This document shows, piece after piece, positions 52,845 to 64,000 of a DNA stretch of 64,000 nucleotides (its first letter is position 1; each line of letters begins with the position of its first letter). Under the pieces are notes generated by a model. It was not told the DNA's origin and made no database searches. It saw only the letters and a list, made by a program, of their open reading frames with translations. Both the position numbers and the translations under genes were made by a program. The stretch comes from Sphaerulina vaccinii (taxonomy: Eukaryota > Ascomycota > Dothideomycetes > Mycosphaerellales > Mycosphaerellaceae), in contig JAKUDP010000005.1 of the NCBI GenBank assembly GCA_022570795.1, positions 248,001 through 312,000 of the forward strand, written 5' to 3'.

Positions 52845-53912
52845 TTATGCCCGCTCGGGAGCCTTCTCTATCAATGCCGCACTAGCATTTGGTCTCAGTC
52901 TTCTTCTGAATATCCAGAACAGTGTCGTGATCATGATGTATATGCGCAATATCTCGAAACAAGACTTAAAGCCCACTGGAATCCTTGGCTCGGGGCTGTA
53001 CTCATCGTGCCTCTCGCAAGCTTCCGCGAACATCGAAGGGTCATCTGTTATCACCCCATCAATTCCTCGCCGAATACACCACTCCATCTTGTCCTTGTCG
53101 TTCACCGTCCAGGCTAAGAGCTGCCGGTCATACTTTTCCTGACAATCTCGGATGAATGATCTTCCACCAGGAGCCATCAACATTGGCAAGAGCATGTTGA
53201 AGCCAACATTGGGCACATTGAAGAACTGCCGCGCGTACGAGAGTTTGAAACCAATGTGAACAACAGGAAAGCCAGAAAGGTATTTCACTGCTAAAGGTAG
53301 GTATTTGGCAGCCCATATCCCCAACACTATGCGCTCATTCCATGGCTTACTAGGCGATGGCTTCACTTCGGCGATTGTGGTGCTGATCAAGCGCATGATA
53401 TCGTCCGCGTTGTTGTCCAGCTTGATATCGAGCAGCACCCAGACTTCCTCCAAACCAGGTTGTGATAGGTACTCCAGCAGATCTTTCAGCCTAGGCATGC
53501 TCTCATGTGGAGGCGCAAGTGTTCTAAGATCTTTGATCTCGTCCCAGCTTCGATCAATGATTTTGTCCTTCTGGCCGAAACACCGCTTTAGTGTCGCATC
53601 GTGACTTAGGACCACGACGTTGTCCTTTGTGATATGGAGATCTGTTTCGAGAGCCACCGCACCAGCTTCCAACGCTTTTTCGAATGCCAACAGTGTGTTC
53701 TCCGGAAATCTGGCCTTATATCCGCGATGCGCAATACACTGTGGCATCTTTCGTTTTCGTCGATCCATCTTCGCACGTATGAGGGTCGCTGTTGGGAAAT
53801 CGGTATCCTCTGAGAGAGTGACAGGCGAGTCCAGTTGCTCGAGACCCGGCTGCATCACCATCGGAGGGATGATGCCCGGTCGTTGCACTGGAGATGGTTG
53901 TGCGCCCGCCAT
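52845..53912 (-). CDS. PGC1: Phosphatidylglycerol phospholipase C-type GDPD
   Basis: Glycerophosphodiester phosphodiesterase-fold enzyme. The fungal member with a C-terminal membrane anchor is Pgc1, which cleaves phosphatidylglycerol to diacylglycerol on lipid droplets and mitochondria. Single exon, 355 residues from the ATG of MAGAQPSPVQR; the frame goes further only to a GTG. Catalytic motifs: HRGYKARFPENT (His62), LETDLH (Glu89, Asp91) and VLSHDATL (His104), followed by LLDIKLDNNADD. The second half shows FPVVHIGFKLSYAR, LLAWTVNDKDKMEWCI and GIDGVITDDP, all standard GDPD strands. A hydrophobic C-terminal segment (ILRIYIMITTLFWIF, about 318-335) is the expected tail anchor. The last gene before the AT-rich block. 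Confidence 0.9.
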   Translation of the reverse strand: MAGAQPSPVQRPGIIPPMVMQPGLEQLDSPVTLSEDTDFPTATLIRAKMDRRKRKMPQCIAHRGYKARFPENTLLAFEKALEAGAVALETDLHITKDNVVVLSHDATLKRCFGQKDKIIDRSWDEIKDLRTLAPPHESMPRLKDLLEYLSQPGLEEVWVLLDIKLDNNADDIMRLISTTIAEVKPSPSKPWNERIVLGIWAAKYLPLAVKYLSGFPVVHIGFKLSYARQFFNVPNVGFNMLLPMLMAPGGRSFIRDCQEKYDRQLLAWTVNDKDKMEWCIRRGIDGVITDDPSMFAEACERHDEYSPEPRIPVGFKSCFEILRIYIMITTLFWIFRRRLRPNASAALIEKAPERA

Positions 53913-54240
53913 CTTGAAGCTGTCGTTCACAAATCGAGCGAATACTAGTGCTACACGCCGCCGAGGCAGTGCCGTGAGACGGATCAGCGACTTGGACGCC
54001 AGTGACGCGACGCAGCTTGCATGTGATCAGAAGTGACTGTGATCAAGGATCGTGTATGGTGCGTGTGTGAAGATAGGCGTACAGGGAAGGAAGAGGAAGC
54101 AGCACACAAAACAATCGTTAGCACGCCATCACAGCAGCCACAACCCTGGAGGAATCGTCCTCGTGGTGTTCACGCCCGCTTAGCCGTGCAGCTGTACTGT
54201 CCCTTGCACATTATACAAGAATGCTAAGACTGCCGCTTTT
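53913..54240. other. PGC1 upstream region up to the AT-rich boundary
   Basis: About 330 bp of normal composition containing the PGC1 promoter. Base composition changes abruptly near 54230-54260. Confidence 0.5.
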
Positions 54241-54899
54241 CAGCCTTACTTTTACCGCATTTTAGCTTGTTTCAGATGCGCACATCTCTATACACTCTAA
54301 TCTACTCGTTCTTAATCTAATATTTAGTTATTCTATAGTACTTAATTTCTTCTATATTGCTAGTATACTATTTAAGTAGCTATAGTATATAGTTAACTAA
54401 GTTTGTCTACTTCTCGAAGATCTAGACTATAATATACTATAGGTTTCTTATAACTATAGTATTAGTCTATTAACTCTATATACCTAGTAAAGAAATATAG
54501 AGCTATTTAGAAATTATATAGTATTTTTCTATATTTTTAAAAAATAACTATATAAAATAAATAAGAAGTAAAAAGACTATCTACTAGTATTTGTTAGTTA
54601 GAGACTAGATACCTACTTAGAAGAGATAATATATAAGCTATATAATACTTTTAATCTAGATATATTACTAGTAACTATCTACTATATATTAGTAAAAAAA
54701 GGCTAGACTTATATAGTCTATTAGAAAGTAGTAAAAGAATAAAGTACTTTTAACTATATAGTATTCGATACTAAATATAAAATATAGCTAGTCTATAAGC
54801 TTATTTTTTTAATAAAATAGCTTATAATAAAAAAACTAGCTATAGAAAGTATAGTTAGTTACTAAAAAGTATAGATTATATAGACTTTTAGTTTGTAAA

Positions 54900-55206
54900 A
54901 CAAGAAACAAAATAGAGTCTATTACTATACTTAACTTAGAAGAGCTATCTACTATATATACTATATATTTAAAGCTTTGTAGATTAAGTTATGTTCGAAG
55001 ACTAGCTTAAGAACTATATACTACTATTAATTAATAGAAATAAAATAATATTTATAATAGATAATACTTCTATTTATTATAGTAAAAAGATTATAGCTAT
55101 TATTAAAGCTAGAGGCTATAGTATTAAGTATCTACTACCTTACTTACTAGATATAAATCTAATTAAATAGACTTTTAATATTCTAAAAATATAGATATAT
55201 AAAAAC
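54900..55206 (+). pseudogene. Tc1/mariner-like (DDE_3) transposase remnant, left part
   Basis: Translation with stops shows a recognisable DDE_3-type segment: a catalytic-Asp block around 55060 (IIDNTSIYYSKK) and, 23 codons on, YLLPYLLDINLIK near 55126-55165. These correspond to the conserved D-N and Y-P-P-Y-x-P-D-x-N-P-I-E landmarks of Tc1/mariner transposases, altered by RIP. The frame is cut at 55206 by the copia insertion. The true left end of the element and its terminal inverted repeat were not identified. Confidence 0.7.
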
Positions 55207-55453
55207 TATCGAATTAGAATAATAATATATATACTTATAATATATAGAAAGAGTTTTAATATATAATAGAAGTAGAAGTATTAGATAGGAACTAACTATA
55301 TTAATTATATTAGTTAGATATAGGTTGCATCTCCTCCTAAGATATAGAGTATTAGATAAGCTACGTAACCTACTATTATATAATATATATTATATAATCT
55401 AATCTCTAAGAGGGTATCTCTTAGATAGTCTAACTAGACTATACTTTCTAATA
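55207..55453 (-). repeat. Left LTR of the copia element
   Basis: 247 bp, from TATCGAA to TTTCTAATA, matching 60706-60953. By eye I count about 14 substitutions and one single-base indel, nearly all transitions, as expected from RIP. Confidence 0.88.
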
Positions 55454-58400
55454 CTTCTACTTAGGCTAGATAGTTCTTCTACTCTATATTCTAGTACTTA
55501 TATTCTATTCCAAATCTCGATAACTTATTAAGTATAGAAGAGCTATTTATATAAGCTAGAGTTGTCTTATAAACTTCTAGAATTAGAGACTATTCTTTAG
55601 CTTAGTTAACCTATCTGCAACTATCTTTTTTATTAGAATATATACTACTACTATCTTCCTTTGCTACTAGAGTCTTCTAATATTATTATAGGCTATATTA
55701 ATATATTTTAATCTCTTATAGGTATAGGTATCCTTAACTAGAGTTAGAGATACTTAGTTATTTTCTATAATCTAAATAGGTCTAAGTTTATTTACTATAT
55801 TAGAGTTTGCTTTAATAAGTAGTTAAAAAGAATATTCTCCTACTAACTCTATATAGTCTATTTCCTTTAGAAGTACTACTAGGAATTAAGATTGCTTAGT
55901 ATATATATTTAGAGCTATATACTTAGCCTCTATAGTTAATATTACTATAGACTTCTACTTCTTACTTATCTAAAATACTAGTATTCTATAGAGGAAGAAG
56001 ATAGATTCTAGAATTAAGACTCTATCTACCTTATCTATTATATAGTTAGAGTCTAAATATCTAATAAGGCTTCTACTACCTTTTCTAAATATAAGTTCTA
56101 GGTCTAGAAATAACCTAAGGTATCTTACTAGTTTCTTTAGAATATTTATATATTCTCTTATTAGATTAGCTATATATAAGCTTAGTCTACTAAAAGTAAA
56201 AGTAATATCTAGTTTTATTATAACTATTAGCTATATCTATATACCTATCTAGCTTTAGTACTTCTATTTAGTATATTTCTTATTAGATAGAATTACCTTA
56301 GTAAGGCTTTTATAACTATCTATTAGAGAGAGAGTTAGATAGGTATTTTCTTTAGTTATATTTAGCCTTATAAGGTTCTCTTAGATATAGTATTTTTAAT
56401 TAAGCTTTAGAGTTCCTATAACTCTATTCCTTATTATCTTTATTCTAAGAATCTTTTCTAGCTCTTTTAGATTCTTAATTTTAAAGACCTTACTAAGCTA
56501 TTTCTTAAACTAGAGAATATTTTTTAGTTCTAGTACTATAATAGGTATATTATCTATATAGGTTAGAACTATAATTCTTCTTTCTCTATAGATAAGTAGA
56601 TATAGGTCGATCTCTAATTAATCGAATTCTATCTAGTCTAGCTTTAAGATATAGAGTTTATTCTAGTTTCTTACTACTTACTTAAGTCTATAGAGACTCC
56701 TTAGGATCTTTAGAACCTAGTTTAGTAGGACTTCTACTTCTAGAAGTAGAATTATATAAATATTTTCTTTTAGAAAGCTCTCTATAAATATATTATTTAT
56801 ATCTACTTAGTATATTTCTAAGTCCTTTATATAAATAACTACTATAAATACTTTTAAAGTATTATATCTTATAGTTAGTATAAAAGTATCCTTAAAGTCT
56901 ACTCTAAACTTCTAGAAGAATCTTCTAGTAACTAGTTTTACTTTAAACTTTTTAATAGCTCTACTAATTAATCTTTTTATATTAAAAACCTACCTAGATA
57001 TTATAAGGTTTGCACTCTTTAGTAGTATAACTAGCTTCTAGGTATAGTTACTATCTAAAGCTACTAGTTTTCTCTAAATTACTTCTTTCTATATATAGCT
57101 CTATTTAGAATTCTAATATTACTTTTTTATAAGACTTTAGAATAGGGACCTCTTACTTTAAAGTAATATTAGGTCCGAGTACTATAAATATAACTTCCTT
57201 AATTTCTACTAAAGTTTCCTAGATATAATTTCTTTTTTCTTTAATTAGGCTAAAGAATATTTTATAATATTTTAAGTTAGATATATTTTCTTTTTTATTT
57301 TTCTACCTTTTTTAGAGGACCTACTTTATAACTATACTATAGGCTTTAGATTTAGGTCCTTTCCCTTTATCTAAAATAGATCTTCTTCTTTTCTAGAATT
57401 ATACTCTTACTTCTAGTAGATTTTATATAATATCTAGATATTTTCTAATATATATATTTCTACTAGTTTTTTAATAAACTTTAGTTAGCTAATTAGTTAG
57501 CTACTCTATTCTAATTTTCTTTTTCTAAAGCTATATACTTCTAGAGTTTTCTTCTTCTAGATCTAATATTCTCTAGTACTTCTTTTTATCTATTAGTAGA
57601 GGTCTAAGCTATATAAATAGTAGTTAATATTTAGTCGGGCCTCTAGGGCCTAATAGACTTTAGAACTCTTTCTACTTCTTTAGTCTCTCTACTAGTTTCC
57701 TAACTAGTATACTACTAGATTAGTTAAGCTTAGGAATATTTAATTCTAAATCTCCTTCTTTCTTATACTTAAACTACTTAGTATTACTATAGGCTTTAAT
57801 AGCCTCTATATTAGGCTTCTAGAAAAGCTATATTTTAGTAGTATCTAGAATATAACTAATAAATATAGTATTCTTGCCTCTATTTATTAGTTTATCTAAT
57901 CTTATTCTAGCTAGCTAGAACTTTAGGTTTATATATACTACTACTCTATAGCTCTAGACTCTAAAGTATAATACTAGAGGTCTCTATTCTAAGAATACCT
58001 TCTTAGGTAAGACTTTAAATCTATTAATATCTAGCCTATTTAGAAGAGTATTTCTAATAATAATACTTACTTCTAGTATCTTAGGCTAGAACTTAATTAG
58101 TATATTAGATTCTTCTAGTATTACTTTTACTCTTTTTTTAGAGGTCTAGATCGACCTTTTAATAACTCTATTCTAAATAGAGTTATATACTTTAGTAGTA
58201 TAGAAAGAGATTCTATTCTTTCTCTTCTACTACTTTAGTATAGTAAGAAGCTCCCTTACTCTATTACTTCTTACTACTTAGAGAGGATTTCTAGATTAAA
58301 GCTCTACCTTCCTTTTCTATTAGTAGAGGGTAGGTAGTATATCTATTTTTAACTTTAGTAGAAAGGCCTACTTCTTCCTTAAGAAGTTATTAATAATTTT

Positions 58401-60705
58401 AAGCTACTACTTAAATTCTAATTTTAAAATAGATAGAGGTCTATAGATATTAATAGATATAAGAGCTAGCCTTTAGAGCTTCTACTATATCTCTTTCCTT
58501 CTATACTACTTTATTTTTACTATTATATAGACTCTATATATTCTATACTCCTTTAGAATTAGTATTAGGCTTTTTAAATCTAAGACCTAGTAAAGGTTTT
58601 TTACTACCTTTTCCCTAAAATATATAAGCCTTCGATACTAGAGCTCCTACTAATACTAGGTACTCTCTAATATATAGAAAGTATATACTTTATCTATTAA
58701 TTCCTATAAGAAGTATATTTAATTTCGGTCGGGCCTCTAGAGCCTAATAGACTTAGTAAAGCTCTTATTAATCTCCTTAATAAATAGAACTCCTCCTAAT
58801 ATTCTTATCTAGATAACTACTTTTCTAGAGGCTAAAACAAGTATAAATTTTAGTAGTTAAATACTAAACTACTTACTAAACTAACTCTATAAAATAAGAT
58901 TAACTCTAAAACTAGGTATAAATAGAATATCTTTTAGTATAATCTATTTCCTCTTTCTTCCTTCTATTACTACTTTCCTAATATATATAGCTATTAAGTA
59001 GCTACTACCGACCTTAATCTACTTCCTAGTCTAAAGAGGTTTTAGTTCTCTAAAGAGTAATTCTTAGTTAGTTATATAAATAGAAGTATAAAAGTTAAGT
59101 AGCTATTCTAATAGCCTATACTTGCCTTTTGCGTCTATAGTTAAGTAGGCTACTTTATCTATATCCTTATCTTCTAATAGGGTCTAAAATACTTCTAAGG
59201 TAGTTAGTAACTCTATATTTTCTTATACTATAAAAGCCTTTTTTAGGTACTTTTTACTTAAATTAGATTTCTTCTTAAAGGATTAAACTTTAAGTCTAAG
59301 TTTTTTTACTATTTTTTTAAGTTTATTTTTCTCTAGTAAAGATTTCCTCCTTTGTTTTAATAGAGAGTATCTTTTCTTAACTTAGTATCCTATCTTTAGT
59401 ACTATAGTTTTAGTAGCTTTTTTTACTTTCTCGAGTCTAGAGTAATTATTCTAGATATATAGTTCTCTATAGAGGAAATAGGCTAGTAGTCCCTAGGCGC
59501 CTCTCTTAGTAAATATAGCTATCTCTCGGCCTATACTTAGTCTAGACTTATATAATTTAAGTAACTAGAGCGAGTTTTTATATAATAGGCTTAGCTAGGC
59601 TAGTATAGTATCCTTAGTACTTTAGTATACTTTAGATAAGGCTAAGAGAAGATACTTAAGCCTCCTCTCTAGTTCCTTATAGTATAACTCTACTAGGTTA
59701 ACCTCTATAATTCTTCTTACTAGGTTCCTAAGATATACCTATACTTTTCTAATTATCTACTTCTCTATTATATTAAAGTTAATAAACTTCTATATAATTA
59801 CTATTATATATACTATATATACTTTACTATACTTTGCTTTAATCTTCTTCTAGATCTTAGTAGCTATTCTTTCTTCTAGTACTTTATTCTAGTTATCCTA
59901 TAATAGATAGACTATAATTTTATATCTAGCTTTTATATTTACTTTCCTCTAATCTAGGCTATAGATAGATTTTCTTATACTCTAGTACTAGGAGGTAGTA
60001 TTGCTTAATAAGGCTATTAAGCTAGGTATATCTAGTATATCTACTATTCTATTACCTAATATAACCTAGAAGATATCTTAGCTTTTAAAGTAGTTTTAGA
60101 CTAGACTAAACTATATCTTCTAGTTCTCTTTTATTAGAGTTAGTATAGCTCTTCTTCTACTAAAACTATTTCCTTACTTTTAATCTATTTTACTTAAAAT
60201 ATTAAAACTAAACTCTAGAAAATTAATACTTTTTTAAATAACTTTAGTAGTAGTTTCTAGATAGCTATATTTCTTATCTAAGACTCTCTTCCTTCTCTTT
60301 TAGATAAGCTTAGTATAGTTTTCTATACTTCCTACTTATCTATACTTATAGATAGACTTAAATAGTCTCTTTTTAGAAAAATATACCTTTCTAAAGTATT
60401 AGTAGTACTCTAGTATAGAGGTTAAGTCTTATCTATTTAAGATAGTATTTTAGCCTCTAACTTATTCTTTCCTTTTTATACTTTTTAAGCTCTATTTCTT
60501 AAGTATACTTTACTAGGTTCTTCTCTATTTTATCTATCTATAGAAATGTCTAGAACTTGCTAGAATCTTCTATATCTTCTTAGTAGTATAGATAGGTATA
60601 CCTCGAGTCTCCTAATACTCCTTTTATAGTAGGTATAAAGCCTATAGTTAGAAAAGGCTAACTATTACTATCTAATACTTCCTCTATAAACCTAGGCTTA
60701 TAACC

Positions 60706-60953
60706 TATCGAAATAGAATAATAATATATACACCTATAATATATAGAAAGAGTCTTAATATACGATAGAAGTAGAAGTATTAGATAGGAACTAACTATAT
60801 TAATTATATTAGTTAGTTATAGGTTTGTATCTCCTTCTAAGATATAGAGTATTAGATAAGCTACGTAACCTACTATTATATAATATATATTATATAATCT
60901 AATCCCTAAGGAGGTGTCTTTTAGATAGTCTAACTAGACTATACTTTCTAATA
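60706..60953 (-). repeat. Right LTR of the copia element
   Basis: 248 bp direct repeat of 55207-55453. It is followed immediately by the AAAAC target duplication. Confidence 0.88.
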
Positions 60954-61300
60954 AAAACTACTATATATATATATATTAAGAAGTTCGAGAAGTTTAAAAA
61001 CTTTCTACTATAGTTATTAGTAGAGGTAGCAAATAAAGACCCTATACTATTTTTCTAGTATACTAGCTATAGTAAAGTACTAAAAACTTATACTAAAGAC
61101 AACCTAGAAGCTATAGGAATTAATATAGTAGGCTTATATATCTAATACTTTACTATATCTCTAGAAGTATAGCTATAATCTAGATATTAGATACTAAGTT
61201 AGAGCTATATATAATTATTATTAGATTTGAATATAGCTATATTCTAATTAATATTACGAGTATATTATTATTATATTAGAAGTTACTAAAATTCGAAATT
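60954..61300 (+). pseudogene. Tc1/mariner-like transposase remnant, right part
   Basis: Continues the transposase interrupted at 55206; joining across the target duplication restores an uninterrupted flank (…ATATATAAAAAC then TACTATATATA). One frame retains a helical, charged stretch (about 61080-61140, including TYTKDNLEAIGINIVG). The right end of the element is not defined; 61300 is approximate. Confidence 0.5.
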
Positions 61301-62750
61301 CTACTAAGACTAATAATATTTTCTTTAACTTATATTTTCTATAAATATAAAGTTTAAGTAGGTACTTTCTACCTATTAGCTATTACCTATAGCTAATTAC
61401 TATTATTATAAGTAGCTAGAGTTAAGTCTATATATTACTTAGATATTTCTTAGCTATTCGAATATATAGTAAAAGTAAGACTATAGAGTATCTAATAGAG
61501 TAGAAAATTTATAATATTTAGAACTATTTATATATATATACTAAGAAAATCCTACTATAATTACTTTTGTTCCTTTGCTATATACTTACTAATCTTTCTA
61601 AATAGTTTAAGTATCTAAAAGTAAGTAAGTACTTACTATAGCTTCTTTAAATAATCTACTAAGAAGTCTATATACTTCTAGTTACTAATTATAAGCTATT
61701 ATAAAGTATTATAGTTATATTACTATCTAACAAAGTAAAATCTTATAGCTATAAAATTAATAGCTTTTTATAAATTACTCTAGTTATATTATTTTATATA
61801 CTAGTTAAAGAACTACTTTATAAAGTTAAATAGAAGTATACTAACTCGCTTAGCAACTTCTTACTCTTCTACTAAAAGCTCTATAAGCTAAATCTATTAT
61901 AGTTATACTTATTAAAACTATACTATATCTAGTCTATAAATTAGAGATACTAGATCTTTTATATTAGCTATAGTAATACCTTAAGGTAGCATAGAGTATA
62001 AATAGCCTACTAGAGTCTATAGAACTAGTAATACTACTACTACTAAGTTGTTCTTCTTCTTATCTAGAGCTACGAATTTTTTAGTTATAAAGTCTTTTAT
62101 TTATATATATAGACTCTTACCTAGATAGTCTAATATATACGAAGAATTCTTGCTACTAGCAAGTATTCTAGACTAGTATTTAAGCTAGATATCTATTAAC
62201 TAGTAGTAATATTTATCTAAATTCTAGAGGCTTTTTAGATAATAGTAGTAGCTTTCTTCTTCTCTTATAGAGCTATAGTTATTATAGACTAAGAGGTTAT
62301 AGGTCTACTTATATTTAAATACTATCTAGTAGTTACTAGTAGCCTTCTTATCTATAATAAAGGCCTTACTTTCTCTATACTACTTTTTCTATAGTAAGGG
62401 CTTACTTTAAAGTTTTAGAGATAGATCTATAGCTCTAGATAAGCTTATAGTAGTATAGAACTCTATATTAATATAGAGCTTAGTCTTACTATTAGTCTAG
62501 AGCTTAAAAGTATATTTAAGTACTTATATAAATTTAGTAGATCTAGACTAATCTCGTTACTACTATAAAGCTTTAGCTACTTCTTAAGTAGATATCTACT
62601 AAGGTTACTAGGAATACAAGGTAGATTAGTAGATAATTAATTAGAGTCTATCTAGGTTGGTCTCTAAGAAGGTATATACCTAGTAGCTCTAGTAGCTTAT
62701 ACTATACTAGGTAGCTTATACTATAATAGTATACCTCTTCCCTTTTTAAT
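61301..62750. repeat. AT-rich region, unclassified repeat remnants
   Basis: About 1.4 kb of RIP-like sequence. No frame, inverted repeat or motif I can assign; probably further transposon remains. Confidence 0.45.
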
Positions 62751-64000
62751 AAAAAGCGGCCGTTCTTAGCTAGTGCCTTAAGTACCTTTCTATCCTCGCG
62801 GAAGCTATTAGTAGGTAATAGTAGTATTAGTAGTCGTACGTAGTAGTATCGTACTTAGTAATATATATACTTGTTGTAGTAGTATTATACTTAGTAATAT
62901 ACGGTAGTGCTATACTTAATAGCCGTATACGTGTAGTAGTATAATAGCTTATAGTCGTGCTTATATTCCCTAGGCCTCGGGAGTTTGTTCGCTATCGGAG
63001 CGAGGTATAGTAGGTATAGGGTTACTCTTTGTCTTAGTCTTAGATATAGAGGCTTTAGGCTTAGTAGCCTTCGTAGTAGCTATAGGCGTCTTAGTGCCTT
63101 TAGTAGCTATAGACTTCCTCGCGCTCTTCTAGGCTATAGGCGAGTCGTCCTAGACGTCTTAAACTATAAAGCTATTTATTATTAGTAGTTGTAGGGTAAC
63201 CGAGGTTTTGCTCTTCGTAGACTTAGGGTTTAGTAGGATAGGTAGCAGCTCTACTATAGTATAGTAGCGGATTAGTATAGCTAGCGCCTCTTATTAAGGT
63301 GCGGGGATAGGTATCTCTTCTTAGGGAGACTAAGTCGTCTTAATAGAAGGAAGGACTACTAAGTTCTATTAAGGTATGTCCTACGGCTCTATAGTCCTAG
63401 AGCGCTAGCGCTGCCGTTAGTCGACTAGTTGCTATTATAGGTTGCTACGGATCCGGTTATTAAATACTCTAAAGGAGCGGCGTTGCGGAACGTCGGTCGC
63501 TACTATAGTATTAGTAAGAATACTAGAGTAGGTAGGTTGCCCTATCCCTTAGTTAGGTTTACTTTCAGGTCTGCTATATCTAGGTACTTATAGTAGTAGT
63601 AACCTTCTCCTATAAGAATAGTTCTCCTATAGATAATATTATAGACACGTTTGCCCTCTATATTTAGCAAGATCGAGGGTCGGCTATACGGCTTTTGTAA
63701 GTCTCGAATAGCTCTATAGGTATTAAAGTCGCTCTTATACCGCGAGCCTAGTATAGCGATAGATAGCACGCCCTTCTTAACTAGGTAGTAGATAACTTCT
63801 ACTTCCTTATCCTCTAGACGGTAGCCCTCGGGTAGTATATAGTCTGCGGTAGTTAGTATAAATATATAGAAGATCGAGATATATTAATAGTTTGCCTTGG
63901 CTCTAGCTTCTATAGACAACTAAGACTAAAGTAACTCTCTAGTAACCTGCAGCCCGTAGTAGTATTCTATAGCGGCTAGGTCCTATTAGAAGGTATTAAG
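62751..64000. repeat. RIP-like segment that retains CpG
   Basis: Composition shifts: CG dinucleotides are frequent here (CGTACGTAG, AGCGCTAGCG, GCGGCGTTGCGG) whereas CA is almost absent and TG scarce. Two stop-free stretches, about 62985-63185 plus and 63769-63542 minus, start at non-ATG codons or give Tyr/Ile/Leu-biased products with no family match. The minus one (NTYRAIRDLQKPYSRPS; GEGYYYYKYLDIADLKV) is the more protein-like and could be a decayed element gene. It continues beyond the window. Confidence 0.5.

Larger units (their letters stand above)
55207..60953 (-). mobile_element. Ty1/copia LTR retrotransposon, RIP-inactivated
   Basis: 5.75-kb element bounded by direct terminal repeats and by a 5-bp target duplication AAAAC (55202-55206 and 60954-60958). 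The internal region reads on the minus strand. Near 55880-55975 a copia RNase H motif survives (TIEAKYIAL). Near 56545-56575 the reverse transcriptase active site is seen as TYIDNIP, followed by a block resembling the usual copia sequence after the active site. RNase H and RT at the left end and gag toward the right end fit copia order on this strand. Many in-frame stops from C-to-T changes make it non-functional. A GC-rich motif (CGGGCCTCTAG) occurs twice inside, near 57634 and 58733. Confidence 0.88.
54241..64000. repeat. AT-rich, RIP-damaged transposon block
   Basis: About 9.8 kb dominated by TA, with CA and TG strikingly rare, the signature of CpA-to-TpA mutation by RIP. Both strands are full of stop codons and no intact gene is present. 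It contains the nested elements listed separately. Confidence 0.9.

Noticed and set aside
62985..63185. 66-codon plus-strand frame in the CpG-retaining segment
   Set aside because: Short, Leu/Ser/Arg/Tyr-biased product of RIP-like DNA with no family match.

Overview
The window looks like nuclear DNA of a filamentous ascomycete. It carries fungus-specific genes (eisosome Pil1, Zn(II)2Cys6 zinc clusters, a fungal rhodopsin-like membrane protein), short 45-165 bp introns with GTATGT/GTAAGT donors and CTAAC/CTGAC branch sites, and an AT-rich block with the C-to-T damage typical of repeat-induced point mutation (RIP). A Dothideomycete close to Mycosphaerellales is my guess from overall gene style. 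It is an inference, not a measurement.

From 1 to about 54.2 kb the DNA is gene-dense with short spacers. In order it holds: PIL1 (-), a large low-complexity nuclear-type protein (-), the oligosaccharyltransferase subunit SWP1 (+), mismatch repair MSH6 (-), folylpolyglutamate synthase (+), an ankyrin protein (-), a TPR-like protein (-), an unresolved coding block (17.5-18.8 kb), a 350-residue orphan (+), a rhodopsin-like membrane protein (-), an APC-family permease (+), a Vid24/Gid4-type protein (+), ribosomal protein eS12 (-), mitochondrial AIM18 (+), an alpha/beta hydrolase (+), ORC1 (-), an 841-residue unknown (+), GLE1 (-), a small gene overlapping it (-), an unusual 1164-residue zinc-cluster protein with a GIY-YIG-like segment (-), small accessory genes and duplicated fragments (47-49.4 kb), RIC1 (+) and the phospholipase PGC1 (-). 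Exon structures were rebuilt by hand from splice signals and reading phase; most close exactly in frame.

The genes form no single pathway. Most are housekeeping: DNA replication and repair (ORC1, MSH6), translation, glycosylation, mRNA export, Golgi traffic, folate and lipids. MSH6 and ORC1 both have clusters of ACGCG(T) sites upstream, as expected for G1/S (MBF-type) control.

From about 54.2 kb to the end there are no intact genes. A RIP-damaged Ty1/copia retrotransposon (55207-60953, minus strand) has two roughly 247-bp direct terminal repeats and a 5-bp target duplication. It sits inside a RIP-damaged Tc1/mariner-like (DDE_3) transposase on the plus strand. The last 1.2 kb is RIP-like too but keeps many CpG sites.

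The most unusual coding region is 40.4-49.2 kb: the triple zinc-cluster/GIY-YIG-like gene with internal tandem duplications, a small gene whose stop overlaps the GLE1 start, an open frame continuing past the GLE1 stop, and dispersed copies of the GLE1 5' end.
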